This document shows, in pieces, positions 11,287-22,820 of a stretch of 64,000 bases of DNA; within the stretch, counting starts at the first letter, position 1; each line of letters starts with the position of its first letter. The notes below the pieces were generated by a model. That model had not been told where the DNA came from. It was given only the letters and a program-made list of their open reading frames with translations, and made no database searches. The stretch is taken from positions 127,263,484-127,327,483 of the forward strand of contig NC_092055.1 in NCBI RefSeq assembly GCF_003086295.3. Direction: 5' to 3'. The stretch comes from Arachis hypogaea. Its lineage: Eukaryota; Streptophyta; Magnoliopsida; Fabales; Fabaceae. The position numbers were made by a program, and so were the translations under genes.

Positions 11287-12145
11287 GGCTCCATGAGAGC
11301 CCACTGTCAAGCTATTGACATTAAAGAAGCACTTGTTGAGAGGCAACCCAATTTTATTCAATTATATCTATTTATTTTCGATTGTTATTTTATATTTTCT
11401 TTAGGTTGATGATCATCTGAAGTCACAAAAATAACTGAAAAAGAAAAAAACAAAATGAAAAATAGCATTAAAAATAGCACACCCTGGAGGATGATCTTAC
11501 TAGCGTTTAACGCCAGAAAAAGGCACCAGACTGGCGTTTAACGCCAGAAAAGGGCAACAAGCTGGCGTTTAAATGCCAGAAAGGGAAGAAAAGTTGGCGT
11601 TAAACGCCAGAAATAGGCAGCAACCTGGCATTTAACGCCATGATTGGTACTCAAAGGGGAGTTTACACGCCAAAATAGTGCAAGGATGAGAAATCCTTGA
11701 CACCTCAGGATCTGTGGACCCCACAGGATCCCACCTACTTCAACTCACTCTCTCTCTTCTTTACACTTTCTAATAACACCCTTTCCCAAATACCCTCACC
11801 AATCACCTCCATTTCTCTTCCCCATCACAACTTCACCAATCAGCTCCACCACTCCTCCCCAAAAACCCCACCCACCTCACAATTCAAATCCTTTCCCTCC
11901 CAAAACCAACCCCTAATACACGAACCCTAGCCCTCACTCTACTCCTATAGAAACCCGTCATCCCTCCTTCATTTTCATACATCATAAACACTTCTTTCCT
12001 CCCCTTGGCCAAACCACTCACACATCTTCATCTCCTCCATTTTCTTCTTCTTCTCCCCCTTCTTTCTTCTTTTGCTTAAGGATGAGCAAACCTTCTAAGT
12101 TTGGTGTGGTAAAAGCGTTGCTTTTTATTTTTTTCATAACCATTT
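11287..12145 (+). other. Spacer with palindrome array in the Athila-like element
   Basis: This is where RT-RNase H-integrase would be expected in an autonomous element, but nothing of pol is recognisable. It contains the tandem motif array at 11502-11675, a C-rich stretch (11700-11935) whose open frame is low-complexity and not believed, and the motif AAGTTTGGTGTGG at 12097. Confidence 0.6.
11502..11675. repeat. Tandem array of TGGCGTTTAACGCCA near-palindromes
   Basis: Six degenerate copies are spaced about 28-34 bp apart: AGCGTTTAACGCCAG, CTGGCGTTTAACGCCAG, CTGGCGTTTAAATGCCAG, TTGGCGTTAAACGCCAG, CTGGCATTTAACGCCA and a decayed GGAGTTTACACGCC. Each can form a 6-7-bp hairpin, and the spacers between them are A/G-rich (AAAAAGGCACCAGA and similar). 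Confidence 0.85.
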
Positions 12146-12406
12146 ATGGCACCTAAGGCCAGAGAAACCTCTAGAAAGAGGAAAGGGAAGGCAAAAGCTT
12201 CCACCTCTGAGTCATGGAAAATGGAGAGATTCATCTCAAAGGTCCATCAAGACCACTTCTATGAAGTTGTGGCCAAGAAGAAGGTGATCCCTGAGGTCCC
12301 TTTCATGCTCAAAAGGAATGAGTATCCGGAGATCCGACATGAGATTCGAAAAAGAGGTTGGAAAGTTCTCACCAATCCCATTCAACAAGTCAGAATCTTA
12401 AACTGA
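12146..12406 (+). CDS. Short downstream ORF of the Athila-like element, probably truncated
   Basis: 86 codons, starting MAPKARETSRKRKGKAK (lysine/arginine-rich), then FISKVHQDHFYEVVAKKKV and EYPEIRHEIRKRGW. From memory this matches the beginning of a downstream ORF found in many legume Athila-like elements (plant transposon protein type), whose homologues run several hundred residues. Here the frame stops after ILN, and the following sequence keeps only scattered likeness. It may be a remnant rather than a working gene. Function in the family is not established; it occupies the place of an envelope-like ORF. Confidence 0.45.
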   Translation: MAPKARETSRKRKGKAKASTSESWKMERFISKVHQDHFYEVVAKKKVIPEVPFMLKRNEYPEIRHEIRKRGWKVLTNPIQQVRILN

Positions 12407-13699
12407 GTTCCAACATGGAACAACTAAGAATGGAGCACCAGGGGTACTCCATTATTCTCCATGAAATTAGAGAGGATTAAATAGCCATGAGGAAAGAGCA
12501 ACAAAGACATGGAAGAGACATAGAGGAGCTCAAGCGTTCCATTGGATCTTCAAGAAGAAGAACAAGCCGCCATCACTAAGGTGGACCCGTTCTTTAATTT
12601 CCTTGTTCTTTATTTTCTATTTTTCAAAAATTATGCTTTATGTTTGCCTATATTTGTGTCTTTATTACATGATCATTAGTATCTTAGTGTCTATGCCTTA
12701 AAGCTATGAATGTCCTATGAATCCTTCACCTTCCTTAAATGAAAAATGTTTTCTGAAAAAGAAAAAGAAGTACATGAATTTCAAATTTTAAAATAGTTTA
12801 ATTATTTTGATGTGGTGGCAATACTTTTTGCTTTTCTGAATGAATACTTGAACAGTGCATATTTTTGATATTGTTGTTTATGAATGTTAAAATTTTTGGC
12901 TCTTGAAAGAATAATAAAAAAGGAGAAATGTTATTAATAATATGAAAAATCATAAAATTGATTCTTGAAGCAAGAAAAGGCAGTGAAAAGCTTGTAGAAA
13001 AAAAAAAGAAAAAAATGGCGAAAAAAATATAATAAAAGAAAAAGAAAGAAAAAGAAATAGCAAGTAGAAAAAGCCAATAGCCCTTTAAACCAAAAGGCAA
13101 GGGTAAAATAAAAAGGATCCAAGGCTTTGAGCATCAGTGGATAGGAGGGCCCACAGGAATAAAATCCTGGCCTAAGCGGCTAAACCAAGCTGTCCCTAAC
13201 CATGTGCTTGTGGCGTGAAGGTGTCAAGTGAAAAGCTTGAGACTGAGCGGTTAAAGTCGTGGTCCAAAGCAAAAGATTGTGCTTAAGAGCTCTTGACACC
13301 TCTAATTAGGGACTCTAGCAAAGCTGAGTCACAATCTGAAAAGGTTCACCCAGTTATGTGTCTATGGCATTTATGTATCCGGTGGTAATATTGGAAAATA
13401 AAATGCTTAGGGTCAAGGCCAAGACTCATAAAATAGTTGTGTTCAAGAATCAACATACTCAAATAGGAGAATCAATAACACTATCTGAATTCTGAATTCC
13501 TATAGATGCCAATCATTCTGAACTTCAAAGGATAAAGTGAGATGCCAAAACTATTCAGAAGCAAAAAACTAATAGCCCCGCTCATCTAATTAAGACTGAT
13601 CTTCATAGATGTTTTCGGAATTTATTATATATTCTCTTCTTTTTATCCTATTTTGTTTTTAGTTGCTTGGGGACAAGCAACAATTTAAGTTTGATGTTG
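12407..13699 (+). other. 3' untranslated region and polypurine tract of the Athila-like element
   Basis: No gene is seen. An A/G-rich stretch lies at 12900-13080. The segment 13140-13350 contains a CTAAGCGGCTAAA...GCTTGTGGCG pattern typical of the pre-PPT region in such elements. The end GGGGACAAGCAACAATTTAAG followed by TTTGATGTTG (to 13699) acts as the polypurine tract region just before the LTR. Confidence 0.6.
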
Positions 13700-15362
13700 T
13701 GATGAGTGGATAATTTATATGCTTTTTGGCACTGTTTTTAGGTAGTTTTTAGTATGTTTTAGTTACTTTTTATTATATTTTTATTAGTTTTTAAATAAAA
13801 ATCACATTTCTGGACTTTACTATGAGTTTGTGTATTTTTTTTGTGATTTCAGGTATTTTCTGGCTGAAATTGAGAAACCTGAGCAAAAATCTGATTCAGA
13901 GGCTGAAAAAGGACTGCAGATGCTGTTGGATTCTGACCTCCCTGCACTCAAAGTGGATTTTCTAGAGCTACAGAAGCCCAATTGGAGCGCTCTTAATTTC
14001 GTTGGAAAGTAGACATCCTGGGCTTTCCAGCAATATATAATAGTCCATACTTGGCCCAAGTTTTGATAACGCAAACTGGCGTTTAAATGCCAACTTTCTA
14101 CCCTATTCTGGTGTTAAACGCTAGAACTGGCATAAAAGCTGGAGTTAAACGCCCAAACTGGCACCAAAGCTGGCGTTTAACTCCAAGAAAAATTTCTACA
14201 TGTGAAAGCTTCAATGCTCAGCCCAAGCACACACCAAGTGGGCCCGAAAGTGGATTTCTGCATCATTTACTTATTTCTGTAAACCCTAGGCTACTAGTTC
14301 ATTATAAATAGGACCTTTTACTATTGTATTTTCATCTCTAGAACACATTATGTAACTTTTACGTTCTGAGACCTCCATGGGAGGCTGGCCACTCGGTCAT
14401 GTCTACCCTATTTTCACTTATGTATTTTCAACGGTGGAGTTTCTACACCCCATAAATTAAGGTGTGGAGCTCTACTGTTCTTCATGAATTAATGCAAAGT
14501 ACTATTGTTCTTCTATTCAATTCAAGCTTATTCTTATTCTAAGATATTCACTCGCACTATAACTAGATGAATGTGATGATCCGTGACACTCATCATTATT
14601 CTCACTTATGAACGCGTGCCTGACAACCACCTCCATTCTATCTGCAATAGCTTGAGTGTGTATCTCTTAGCCTCCTGGTTCACGACGCATGGTTGCCTCT
14701 CCTGATAACAGAGCCCTCCATTTCGTGAGATCAGAGTCTTCGTAGTATAAGCTAGAATCAATTGGCAGCATTCTTGAGATCCAGAAAGTCTAAACCTTGT
14801 CTGTGGTATTCCAAGTAGGATCTGGGATGGAATGATTGTGACGAGCTTCAAACTCGCGAGTGTTAGGCGTAGTGACAGACGCAAAAGGATCAATGGATCC
14901 TATTCCAACATGAGTGAGAACCGACAGATGATTAGCCGTGCGGTGACAGTGCATTTGGACCATTTTCACTGAGAGGACGGATGGTATCCATTGACAACGG
15001 TGATCCCCCAACATACAGCTTGCCATGGAAAGGAGTATGAATGATTGGATGAAGGCAATAGGAAAGAAGAGGTTCAGGAGGAACAAAGCATCTTTATACG
15101 CTTATCTGAAATCCCACCAATGAATTACATAAGTACTTCTATCTTATTTTCTGTTTTAATTATATTTTAATTATCAAAATCCTATAACCATTTGAATTTG
15201 CCTGACTGAGATTTACAAGGATGACCATAGCTTGCTTCAAGCCGACAATCTCCGTGGGATCGACCCTTACTCACGTAAGGTATTACTTGGACGACCCAGT
15301 ACACTTGCTGGTCAGCTGCACGGAGTTGTGTGAAAAGTGTGCGATCACGATTCTGTGTACCA
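13700..15362 (+). repeat. 3' LTR of the Athila-like element (complete)
   Basis: It runs from TGATGAGTGGATAATTTATA to GTGTACCA, about 1663 bp. It carries a TATAAATA box at 14303-14310 and palindromic motifs at 14078-14190. Minus-strand open frames at 14606-15086 recur at 667-1147 only because the LTRs are duplicated. The right edge lies directly against copia gag sequence (15363 onward), which places the insertion point. Confidence 0.9.
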
Positions 15363-16925
15363 ATCAACAACCTTGATGCTATGGGTACAAACTACTCAGA
15401 ACAAACCCTAGTGAGAAAACTCCTTAGAAGCCTCACAGAAGAATGGGAAACCACTGCCACTGTCCTAATCGAGAGCAATAACCTAAGCCCTATAACCTAT
15501 GATGAGCTGAGAGGAAAACTCCTTGCCTATGAAACCACACACACAAATCCAGACTCAAAGAAAAAGGGAATAGCCCTCAAGTAAAAAATAGAACCAAAAG
15601 AGAGTGAGTCTAGTGATGGTATTTCAAATGATGAGCTTATGTTTTTTGCTAGGAAATTTAGAAGGATGATGAAGAACAAGGGCAAATACAAGGGTTCAAG
15701 CTCAAAGGAACACAAGATGGACTTGAGCAAGGTGACATGTCATCGTTGCAAGGAGGCTGGACACTTCAAGCTAAACTGTCCAAAGCTCAAGAAAGAGGAT
15801 AAAGAAAAGAAGGAAAAGAAGAGAGTGCTCATGGAAGCTTGGGAGGATCTCGAGAATGACTCCAATGAGGAAGAAGACTCTAAAGGTGAAGACAAAGACT
15901 GTTTCATGGCTGGAAACAATAATTTTGATGAGGTAAATTTTTTTGATTTGTCTATGGATGATTTACATGCTAATATTGATGATCTCACTTTAAACACCTC
16001 AAAACTGTTTGACAAGTACAATGAGTGCAGATCTGAAAGAGATGTGTTAAGAGTTGAAAATGAATTTTTAAAAGAAAAAGTGAAGGAAACTGAATGTGCT
16101 TTGGACATTATTGAAGAAAACAGATTTCTAAAAATCTGAACTTTAAAAATTAAAAGGAAAGCACATTGTGGATCCTTCTCATGAGTTAATTGTTGAAAAT
16201 GAAAGATTAAATGATATGATTAAAAGACTGAATGGTTACTTAGCAAAATTTGCTCAAATTTCTAGTAACTTGGATAGATTACTTGCAAGCCAAAGACCAT
16301 TATTTGAAAAATCTGGTTTAGGTTATATAGCAAAGGAAAGTGCAATTTTCAATGATTCCCCTATGAAATTTGTGACTTCTTCATCAAATACTAAATCCAC
16401 ACCAAACAAATCTGGTATTGGATATGTTCCAACATTTGAAGAAAATTTTGATGAAGTATACACAAGTGAAACTGAGCCTTCACCAAGAACTGAACCTAGT
16501 TCAAACAGGCCAGGTTTGGGGTACATTTCAAAAAATGAGGTTGCTTTCAAGAAACCACCATTTTGCAATAAAACCTCATATTCAAAAAGTCCAAAAGTTA
16601 AAAAAATTCTGGTGAAAAAGCTTTTGCAAGGAGGAATAATTTTAATAAAAATCAATTTGTCAAAAAAAATGCACCTCTTCCAAAAACCAGAAAATTTCAA
16701 CCCTTTAATCATTTTCAGCAAAATAACTTACCTCAATTTCAGCGATACACATCAGAAAATTATTGTGTAAATTGCAAGAAATTTGGTCACTCATATGCAT
16801 AATGTTTCATTGAAAAGAGAGTTGTGGAAAACAAAATTTACAATGTTGTTTGTGATTTCAATGCACTTGGGCAACCAAGATGGATTAACTTCAAAGTATC
16901 CAAATTAATTTGGATACCTAAAGAT
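15363..16925 (+). pseudogene. gag of the SIRE-like element (5' part displaced, frameshifted)
   Basis: The reading frame enters directly from the LTR junction (LVRKLLRSLTEEWETT, typical of copia gag UBN2). It meets a stop at 15582 and continues in frame to a CCHC zinc knuckle, CHRCKEAGHFKLNC (about 15738-15779). An acidic, coiled-coil-rich section follows (15840-16130). A frameshift near 16137 moves to the next frame (16168-16770), which contains three similar GLGYI/GIGYV repeats, and a second zinc-knuckle-like CVNCKKFGHSYA follows near 16770-16800, broken by a stop. The family role is RNA packaging. Confidence 0.8.
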
Positions 16926-16927
16926 AC

Positions 16928-19900
16928 TTGAAGTTTCTCATGCAGATTTGCCTAGCATCCAAGAACAAGAAGGATATGTGGTACTTGGATAGTGGATGCT
17001 CAAGGCACATGACTGGAAGGTCAACTTACTTCATCAAACTAAACAAGTATGATGGAGGTTTTGTGACCTCTGGAGATGATGGTAAAGGTAAAATTATTGC
17101 AGTTAGAAAAGTAGGTAATGAACAATCTACTTTCATTGATGATGTATTTTTGGTATGTGGTTTAAAGCACAATCTTTTGAGTATAAGTTAGCTGTGTGAC
17201 TTAGGATATCTAGTGATTTTCAAAAGACTTGAATGCTGTGTTGTAAATGAAAAGACAAATGAAGTGGTTTTTGTTGCCAAGTGTTGTAATAATGTGTATG
17301 GACTTACCCTTGATGAACTAAAGGATCAAAATGTAGCTTGTTTTCATTCAAAAGAATCTGAAAAGTGGCTATGGCACAAGAGATTGGGCCATGCAAGTAT
17401 GTTTCAAATAAACAAACTTGTAAAGAAAGAGTTAGTAAGAGGTCTTCCTTTGATAAAGTTTGACAAAGACATCACTTGTGATGCTTGCCAAATGGGAGAA
17501 CAAACAAAAAGTTCTTTTAAACCAAAGGAATACATTTCTACTTAAAGGCCACTTGAGTTGCTACACATTGATTTATTTGGTCCAACAAGAACTCAAAGCC
17601 TAGGTGGTAAATATTATGGTTTAGTGATTGTGGATGACTATACTAGGTTTGGTTGGGTTTTATTTTTTGCACACAAAATGAAGCCTTTTCGGCCTTTGAA
17701 CCTTTTTGCAAGAAAATTCAAAATGAAAAGGATTTGAAGATCTCTTCTATAAGAAGTGATCATGGAACTGAATTTGAAAACAATTTATTTGAATCATTTT
17801 GTGAGGAATTTGGAATATCTCACAACTTCTCTTGTCCAAGGACACCACAACAAAATGGTGTGGTGGAAAGAAGAAATAGAAGCATATAAGAAATGACAAG
17901 AGCTATGCATTATGAGAGTAATGTTCCAAAATTCCTTTGGGCTGAAGCGGTTAACACAGCTTGCCACATTTTGAATAGAACAATCATAAGGAAATTTTTG
18001 AAGAAAACCCCTTATGAACTTCGGAAAGGTTACCCACCAAACTTAGACTACTTGTACATCTTTGGATGCAAATGTTTTGTTTTAAATAACGAGGATAATT
18101 TGGGTAAATTTGATCCAAAGGCGTATGAGTGTTTGTTTGTAGGATATTCCACAACTAGTAAAGTATATATAGTTTATCATCAAGATGCTAGGATTATTGA
18201 GGAGTCCATACATGTTACATTTTGTGATACTAACTTGGTGCAAAGTATTTTGGAAGATTGTGATGAAGGAAATCAAGCTCAAAAGGACATTGAAACTGTG
18301 CAAAATCAAGAAAATAGAAATTCTGTTCAAACTGAACCAAAAACTGCAGTTGCTGAAAATTCAAGAGATAATTCCATTTTGTCTCATGAATCTGAAGAAA
18401 ATCCTGAAGCCAGCAGCACCCTGAATCCCTTGGTATCTGAATCTGCCTCCAAGTCCACCAGACCTCGTGAATGGAGATTCTTGAAGAATTATCCTGAGAA
18501 ATTTGTTATTGGAGACGTCTCTCATGGGGTTAGAACTCGGTCTTCAACTAGAAAGACAAATGAAGGAACAAACATTGTCTTTCTCTCTCAAATGGAGCCT
18601 CAAAATGTCAATGAAGCCCTTGGTAACCCTTCTTGGGTAAAGGCAATGGAAGATGAGCTCCAAGAGTTTGAGAAGAACCAAGTATGGACTTTGGTTCCAA
18701 GGCCAAGTGGAAAAAAAGTGACCAGAACCAAGTGGATTTTTCGGAACAAGCTACGAGAGGATGGTAGCATTGCAAGGAACAAAGCAAGGCTAGTGGCACA
18801 AGGATATGACCAAGAAGAAGGAATAGACTTTGATGAATCCTTTGCCCCTGTTGCCCGAATGGAAGCCATAAGACTTCTCTTAGCTTATGCTGCGTTTTGT
18901 GGTTTTAAATTACATCAAATGGATGTGAAATGTGCATTTTTGAATAGTGTGATAGATAGAGAAGTGTATGTGGAGCAGCCACCTGGTTTTGAAAATAAAG
19001 AGCATTCTAATCATGTTTTCAAATTATCAAAAGCTCTCTATGGTTTAAGATAAGCTCCTAGAGCTTGGTATGAGAGACTTAGCTTTTTTCTTTTGAAAAA
19101 TAGTTTTCAAAGAGGCACCACAGACACAACTCTATTTATCAAGAACTCTAATGATTCTTTTATTTTAGTCCAAATATATGTTGATGACATTATTTTTGGA
19201 TCAGCTCATGAATCCCTTTGTTCTGAATTTGGAAAACTCATGACAAGTGAATTTGACATGAGTATGATATGTGAACTTAATTTTTTTCTTGGGCTACAAA
19301 TTAAACAAACTGAAAATGGTATTTTCATTCATCAAGAGAAGTATACCAAGGAATTAGTTAAGAAATTTGGTATGAAAAATGCCAAACCCATGGGAACACC
19401 CATGCACCCTAATTCAAAATTAGATAAGGGAAAACTGAGAAAGATGTAGATGAGACTAGATATAGATGAATGATTGGTTCTCTTATGTACTTAACTTCCT
19501 CTAGACCCGATATTATGCAAAGTGTTGGATTGTGTTCAAGGTTCCAATCCAAACCAAAAGAGTAACATCTTTCTGCAGTTAAGAGGATCATTAGATATAT
19601 TCATGGCACATCCAATTTTGGCCTTTGGTATCCTAAGATTAATGATTTTTCTGCAGTTGGTTATTGTGATGCAGATGTTGCCGGTGATAGAGTTGATAGG
19701 AGAAGCACATCAGGCTTATATTGTTTCCTTGAAAAGTCCTTGAATGTTTGGTCAAGTAAGAAACAGCCAACAGTGGCTCTATCCACTGCAAATGCTGAGT
19801 ATATAGCTGCTTCTTCTTGTTGTTCGCAGCTTATGTGGTTAAAAACACAGCTTGCTGATTACAAATTAAATGTTGAAAATATTCCCTTGTTGTGTGATCA

Positions 19901-20138
19901 TATGAATGCCATTAATATTTCTAAAAACCCAGTTTTGCACTCTAGGACTAAACATATTGAAGTTAAATTTCACTCAATAAGAGAACATGTCCAAAAAGGG
20001 GATATTAGCATTCAATTTGTTAAATCGGAGGAGCAATTAGCAGATATTTTTACAAAACCACTTGTTGAGGACAGATTCTGCATGCTTAGGACTAGCCTAG
20101 GAATTCTGAGCTATGATTCATTGTTTAAAAATTACTGA
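16928..20138 (+). pseudogene. pol of the SIRE-like element: protease, integrase, RT, RNase H
   Basis: Protease: WYLDSGCSRHMTG near 16980. Pre-integrase zinc motif: HKRLGH...CDACQMG (17370-17500). Integrase core: LHIDLFGP near 17560, SDHGTEF near 17757 and NGVVERRNR near 17855 give all three acidic positions. Reverse transcriptase: [22 protein letters not shown], then the YVDD box near 19180. RNase H: STANAEYIAASSC (19780) through ADIFTKPL (20040). In-frame stops at 17189 (TAG), 17543, 17887 and 19051, a frameshift near 17680 and further breaks near 19447-19740 inactivate it. Proteins of this type process, copy and insert the element. Confidence 0.88.
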
Positions 20139-20663
20139 TGTGTTTGTTGGAGTTTTTGTCTCATAAACAGGTATGAGACAATTCTGGGTATATGAAGAAC
20201 TTTCCCTTCAATCAGCGTGTTCTGGGCTTGTTGCAAGTGAAAGTTGATCTGGGCCAACTTCAAAAATCAGATCATGGGTGGTCCTATATGTTTCCTTAAT
20301 TCAAACCACCTCTGGGCCCAATATGAATGTTACAATTTTTAATATTTGTTTTTGTTAGCTTGTGTGTTTCAGATTTTTTGTCCAAAAAGGCTTTCAGGTT
20401 GATTTAATTTTTTGTTCAAAATGGTTTTTAAAAATTTAAAATTAATTTTCTTTTTTTTAAATCAAATAAAATCTTTCTTTTCATGAGGTCATGTCTTTTC
20501 AAGTCATATCAAAAGGTGATGTAGTTGCATGGTTTAAGAAATTTTCTTTTGGGTACAGTTACCAACACTCCTTCTCTTCCCTCCATAACTCCTCCTCAAA
20601 CCTTTCAGTTTCTTCCCACTATCTTTACTGCTTCTCTTCCCTCAAAAGCCTAAAACTAACCAA

Positions 20664-22177
20664 ATGAAGAAGAAAACCGTTCCTAAAAGGCCTCCTCGTG
20701 AAAAATTTTACAAGCTTCCTACAAAACCTTCAACTCGCTCCCAAGACCGAACCTTCACTCCCTTTCCTTCTTCTCTTACCTCACCTCCTCGGACTGATCC
20801 TATGGCACGCACTAAAAACCCATCTAGGGTTCCATCTTCAGCCAAGCCAACTCCTCCAAAGGAACCTCCTTCAAGGCCTGGATCATCGAAGCCGAGTTCT
20901 TCAAAAGGGAAAAGATCAGCAGCGCCTGAACCTGCCTCTAAGCCCCATCAACCCAAGTCGAGGTCTGTTCCATTACGTTCTCAGTGAGGTAAAACTCGAG
21001 TTCCTCTTAAATTTGTTAGAGAACCTGACATTGATCCTTTTGCTTATAAATCCCACTTCATGACATCACACTCCAACTATAATCCTTTTAGATTTAGGTC
21101 TGCTATGAACAATGACTTTTATGAAGGTGTTATTAGGTACCGGACCCTATGCCCCTCTTTTCTTGCTGATTTACCCACTTTGAAAAAGAAAAGCTTTCCT
21201 TTTGTTGAAAACTTGGAATTTCTGGACTGGAATCATCTTTTTAACATCAAAAGCCAGTTTATCTTCTTTTGGTCAAAGAGTTTTATGCAAACATGACATG
21301 TCATGAAGGCACTGTTCACTCATATGTAAAGGGCCGAGACATAGTGTTAAATAATGAAACTATCAGTGAATCATTGAAATATACTGATGTTGGACCTTGT
21401 GCTTATGTTTATGTTAAGTGGGATGAAGGAGTTGGTGTTTCCTACAATGATGCTTTATCTAATATTTGTGAACATGTCTCCTTGATTGATGGCATTACAC
21501 CCACTCACAAAGCCCTAGGATATGAACGTGCTCAGTTGCACAGAATCGTCAACCACATCATACTTCCTCAAAGTGGTTCATATCAAAGGGTTTTCTACAC
21601 TGACACTCTTGTTTTATATGCCCTTCTCACCAGAACAGAAATTTCATTTGCATATTTGATGGTTAGATACATGTTTGACTCTATTAGGAGTGAAAAAGAC
21701 GAAGCTCTTCCTTATGGTATGTTTCTAACTTGCATATTTGAGCATTTTGGTGTTGACTTGACCAATGAGGATTATGAAAATAGACATTCATATCTAAAAG
21801 GAGGTGGTGCAGTGAAACAGCAAAAGGACCTACTCGATCTGAGAGAGTGGTTCTAGATGATGATGATGAAGAGTTCATTCCCGATGAATCTCCTCCTCCT
21901 TCCACCGAGAGTACCTCCATCTCAACTGGCCAAAAATCTGCCCTGCTGAATGTTTGTCAAGGATGTTGTTCAGGAGTTTGTCTCCCAATCTAATCACATG
22001 ATTGCTATGAGCAAAGAGCAAAGAAAGCTAGCCAGCAAACATAAGAATTTTCTCTGAAAATCAAGGGATAGAGTGGCTGTGTTTATGAAGTTCATTGATA
22101 ACCTTAATCAAGATGAAGATCCTGCCACTGATGTTGATGAAGAAGTTGATTCAGAGGGAAATGGTTTGGATGCCTAG
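20664..22177 (+). pseudogene. Envelope-like third ORF of the SIRE-like element (frameshifted)
   Basis: An ORF downstream of pol is the hallmark of SIRE-type copia elements. The N-terminal part (20664-20985) is basic and rich in Pro, Ser and Lys, and ends at a TGA. The middle (21060-21296 and 21269-21856, in different frames) is the domain annotated in plants as putative plant transposon protein, recognisable by FYANMTCHEGTVHSYVKGRD and GYERAQLHRIVNHIILP. The C-terminal part after 21856 is acidic (DDDDEEFIPDE) and ends at TAG 22175-22177. At least one stop and two frameshifts break it. An envelope role is only suggested in the literature for this position and is not shown by this sequence; I see no convincing signal peptide. 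Confidence 0.65.
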
Positions 22178-22820
22178 GATTGCTACATGAAGCTGCTGCT
22201 GTCTGTTGTTTTTGTCTCATGAATTTTGTTCATTTTGCTACTTTGGAACTTATGTTTCTTATTTCTGGATGACTGTAATACCTTAACAATTGCTACAATT
22301 ACTTTTAATTTATTTGGTATTTTGAACTGTGTTCTAATACCTTCTTGCAGGTTTTAAGGTGATGTTTTGATTATGCTTGCCTATTTTCCACCCTTGATGA
22401 CAAAAGGAACAGTAATAGCGATATACTTGATCGTTTTTTGTTAATTGCTGCTGCTACAATGTTGTTGAATGTTGTTGGCATGAGTTTGGAAACTTGCTTT
22501 ATGATAGGTTGCTGTTTTAACCCTAACCCTGAAGTTTTAATGCTCTGATTTGACTCAAGTATGATCTGTCAAGAGCTATTAAAGTTATCACTGTTTGCTG
22601 CATCTTTGGTTAGTATATAGTATCTGTTTGGTTCCAAATAAGCATATGTAAAAAGGAAAGAAGAGAAGAGCATAAATCCAGGGGGAGTTAATCTTGAAAA
22701 GTAAAAGGGGAGCAACATAAAAGCAAATAACAAAAAATCAAAGGGAGTTCCTAAACCTTACTCAAATTAATTTCCTTTTGATTATTGCTTAAATATGTTT
22801 GTCATCAAGTGGGAGATTAT
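22178..22820 (+). other. 3' untranslated region and PPT of the SIRE-like element
   Basis: No gene is seen. It is mostly T-rich sequence (GTTGCTG/GCTGCT repeats near 22180-22520), then A/G-rich (22650-22740). It ends in ATCAAGTGGGAGATTAT (22804-22820), a SIRE-style polypurine tract immediately before the LTR TGAGTTAAG. Confidence 0.65.

Larger units (their letters stand above)
1..15362 (+). mobile_element. Non-autonomous Athila-like Ty3/gypsy element (gag-protease only), 5' LTR cut by window edge
   Basis: The sequence from base 1 to 1423 recurs at 13940-15362, which makes these the two LTRs of one element. The complete 3' LTR is about 1663 bp, so the 5' LTR begins roughly 240 bp left of the window. 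Between them lie a primer-binding-like site, a long AT-rich leader, a broken gag-protease gene (9006-11286), a short downstream ORF (12146-12406) and a polypurine-like tract. No reverse transcriptase, RNase H or integrase of its own is visible, so it must have been mobilised by enzymes supplied elsewhere. A Tat-like element (2533-8179) interrupts the leader. The right end falls inside the gag gene of a SIRE-like copia element. The Athila assignment rests on the gag type, the protease motif DLGSSIN and the PBS type; Arachis families such as FIDEL/Feral are candidates but could not be compared. Confidence 0.82.

Noticed and set aside
11502..11675. CRISPR-like array because of regular spacing
   Set aside because: Repeats are short, degenerate near-palindromes in a plant retrotransposon; spacers are similar to each other, not diverse.
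11697..11930. 77-codon C-rich ORF
   Set aside because: Low-complexity Pro/Ser/His run in a non-coding part of the Athila-like element.
12798..13134. Hydrophobic minus-strand ORFs (Phe-rich)
   Set aside because: Produced by an A/G-rich tract read backwards; not a membrane protein.
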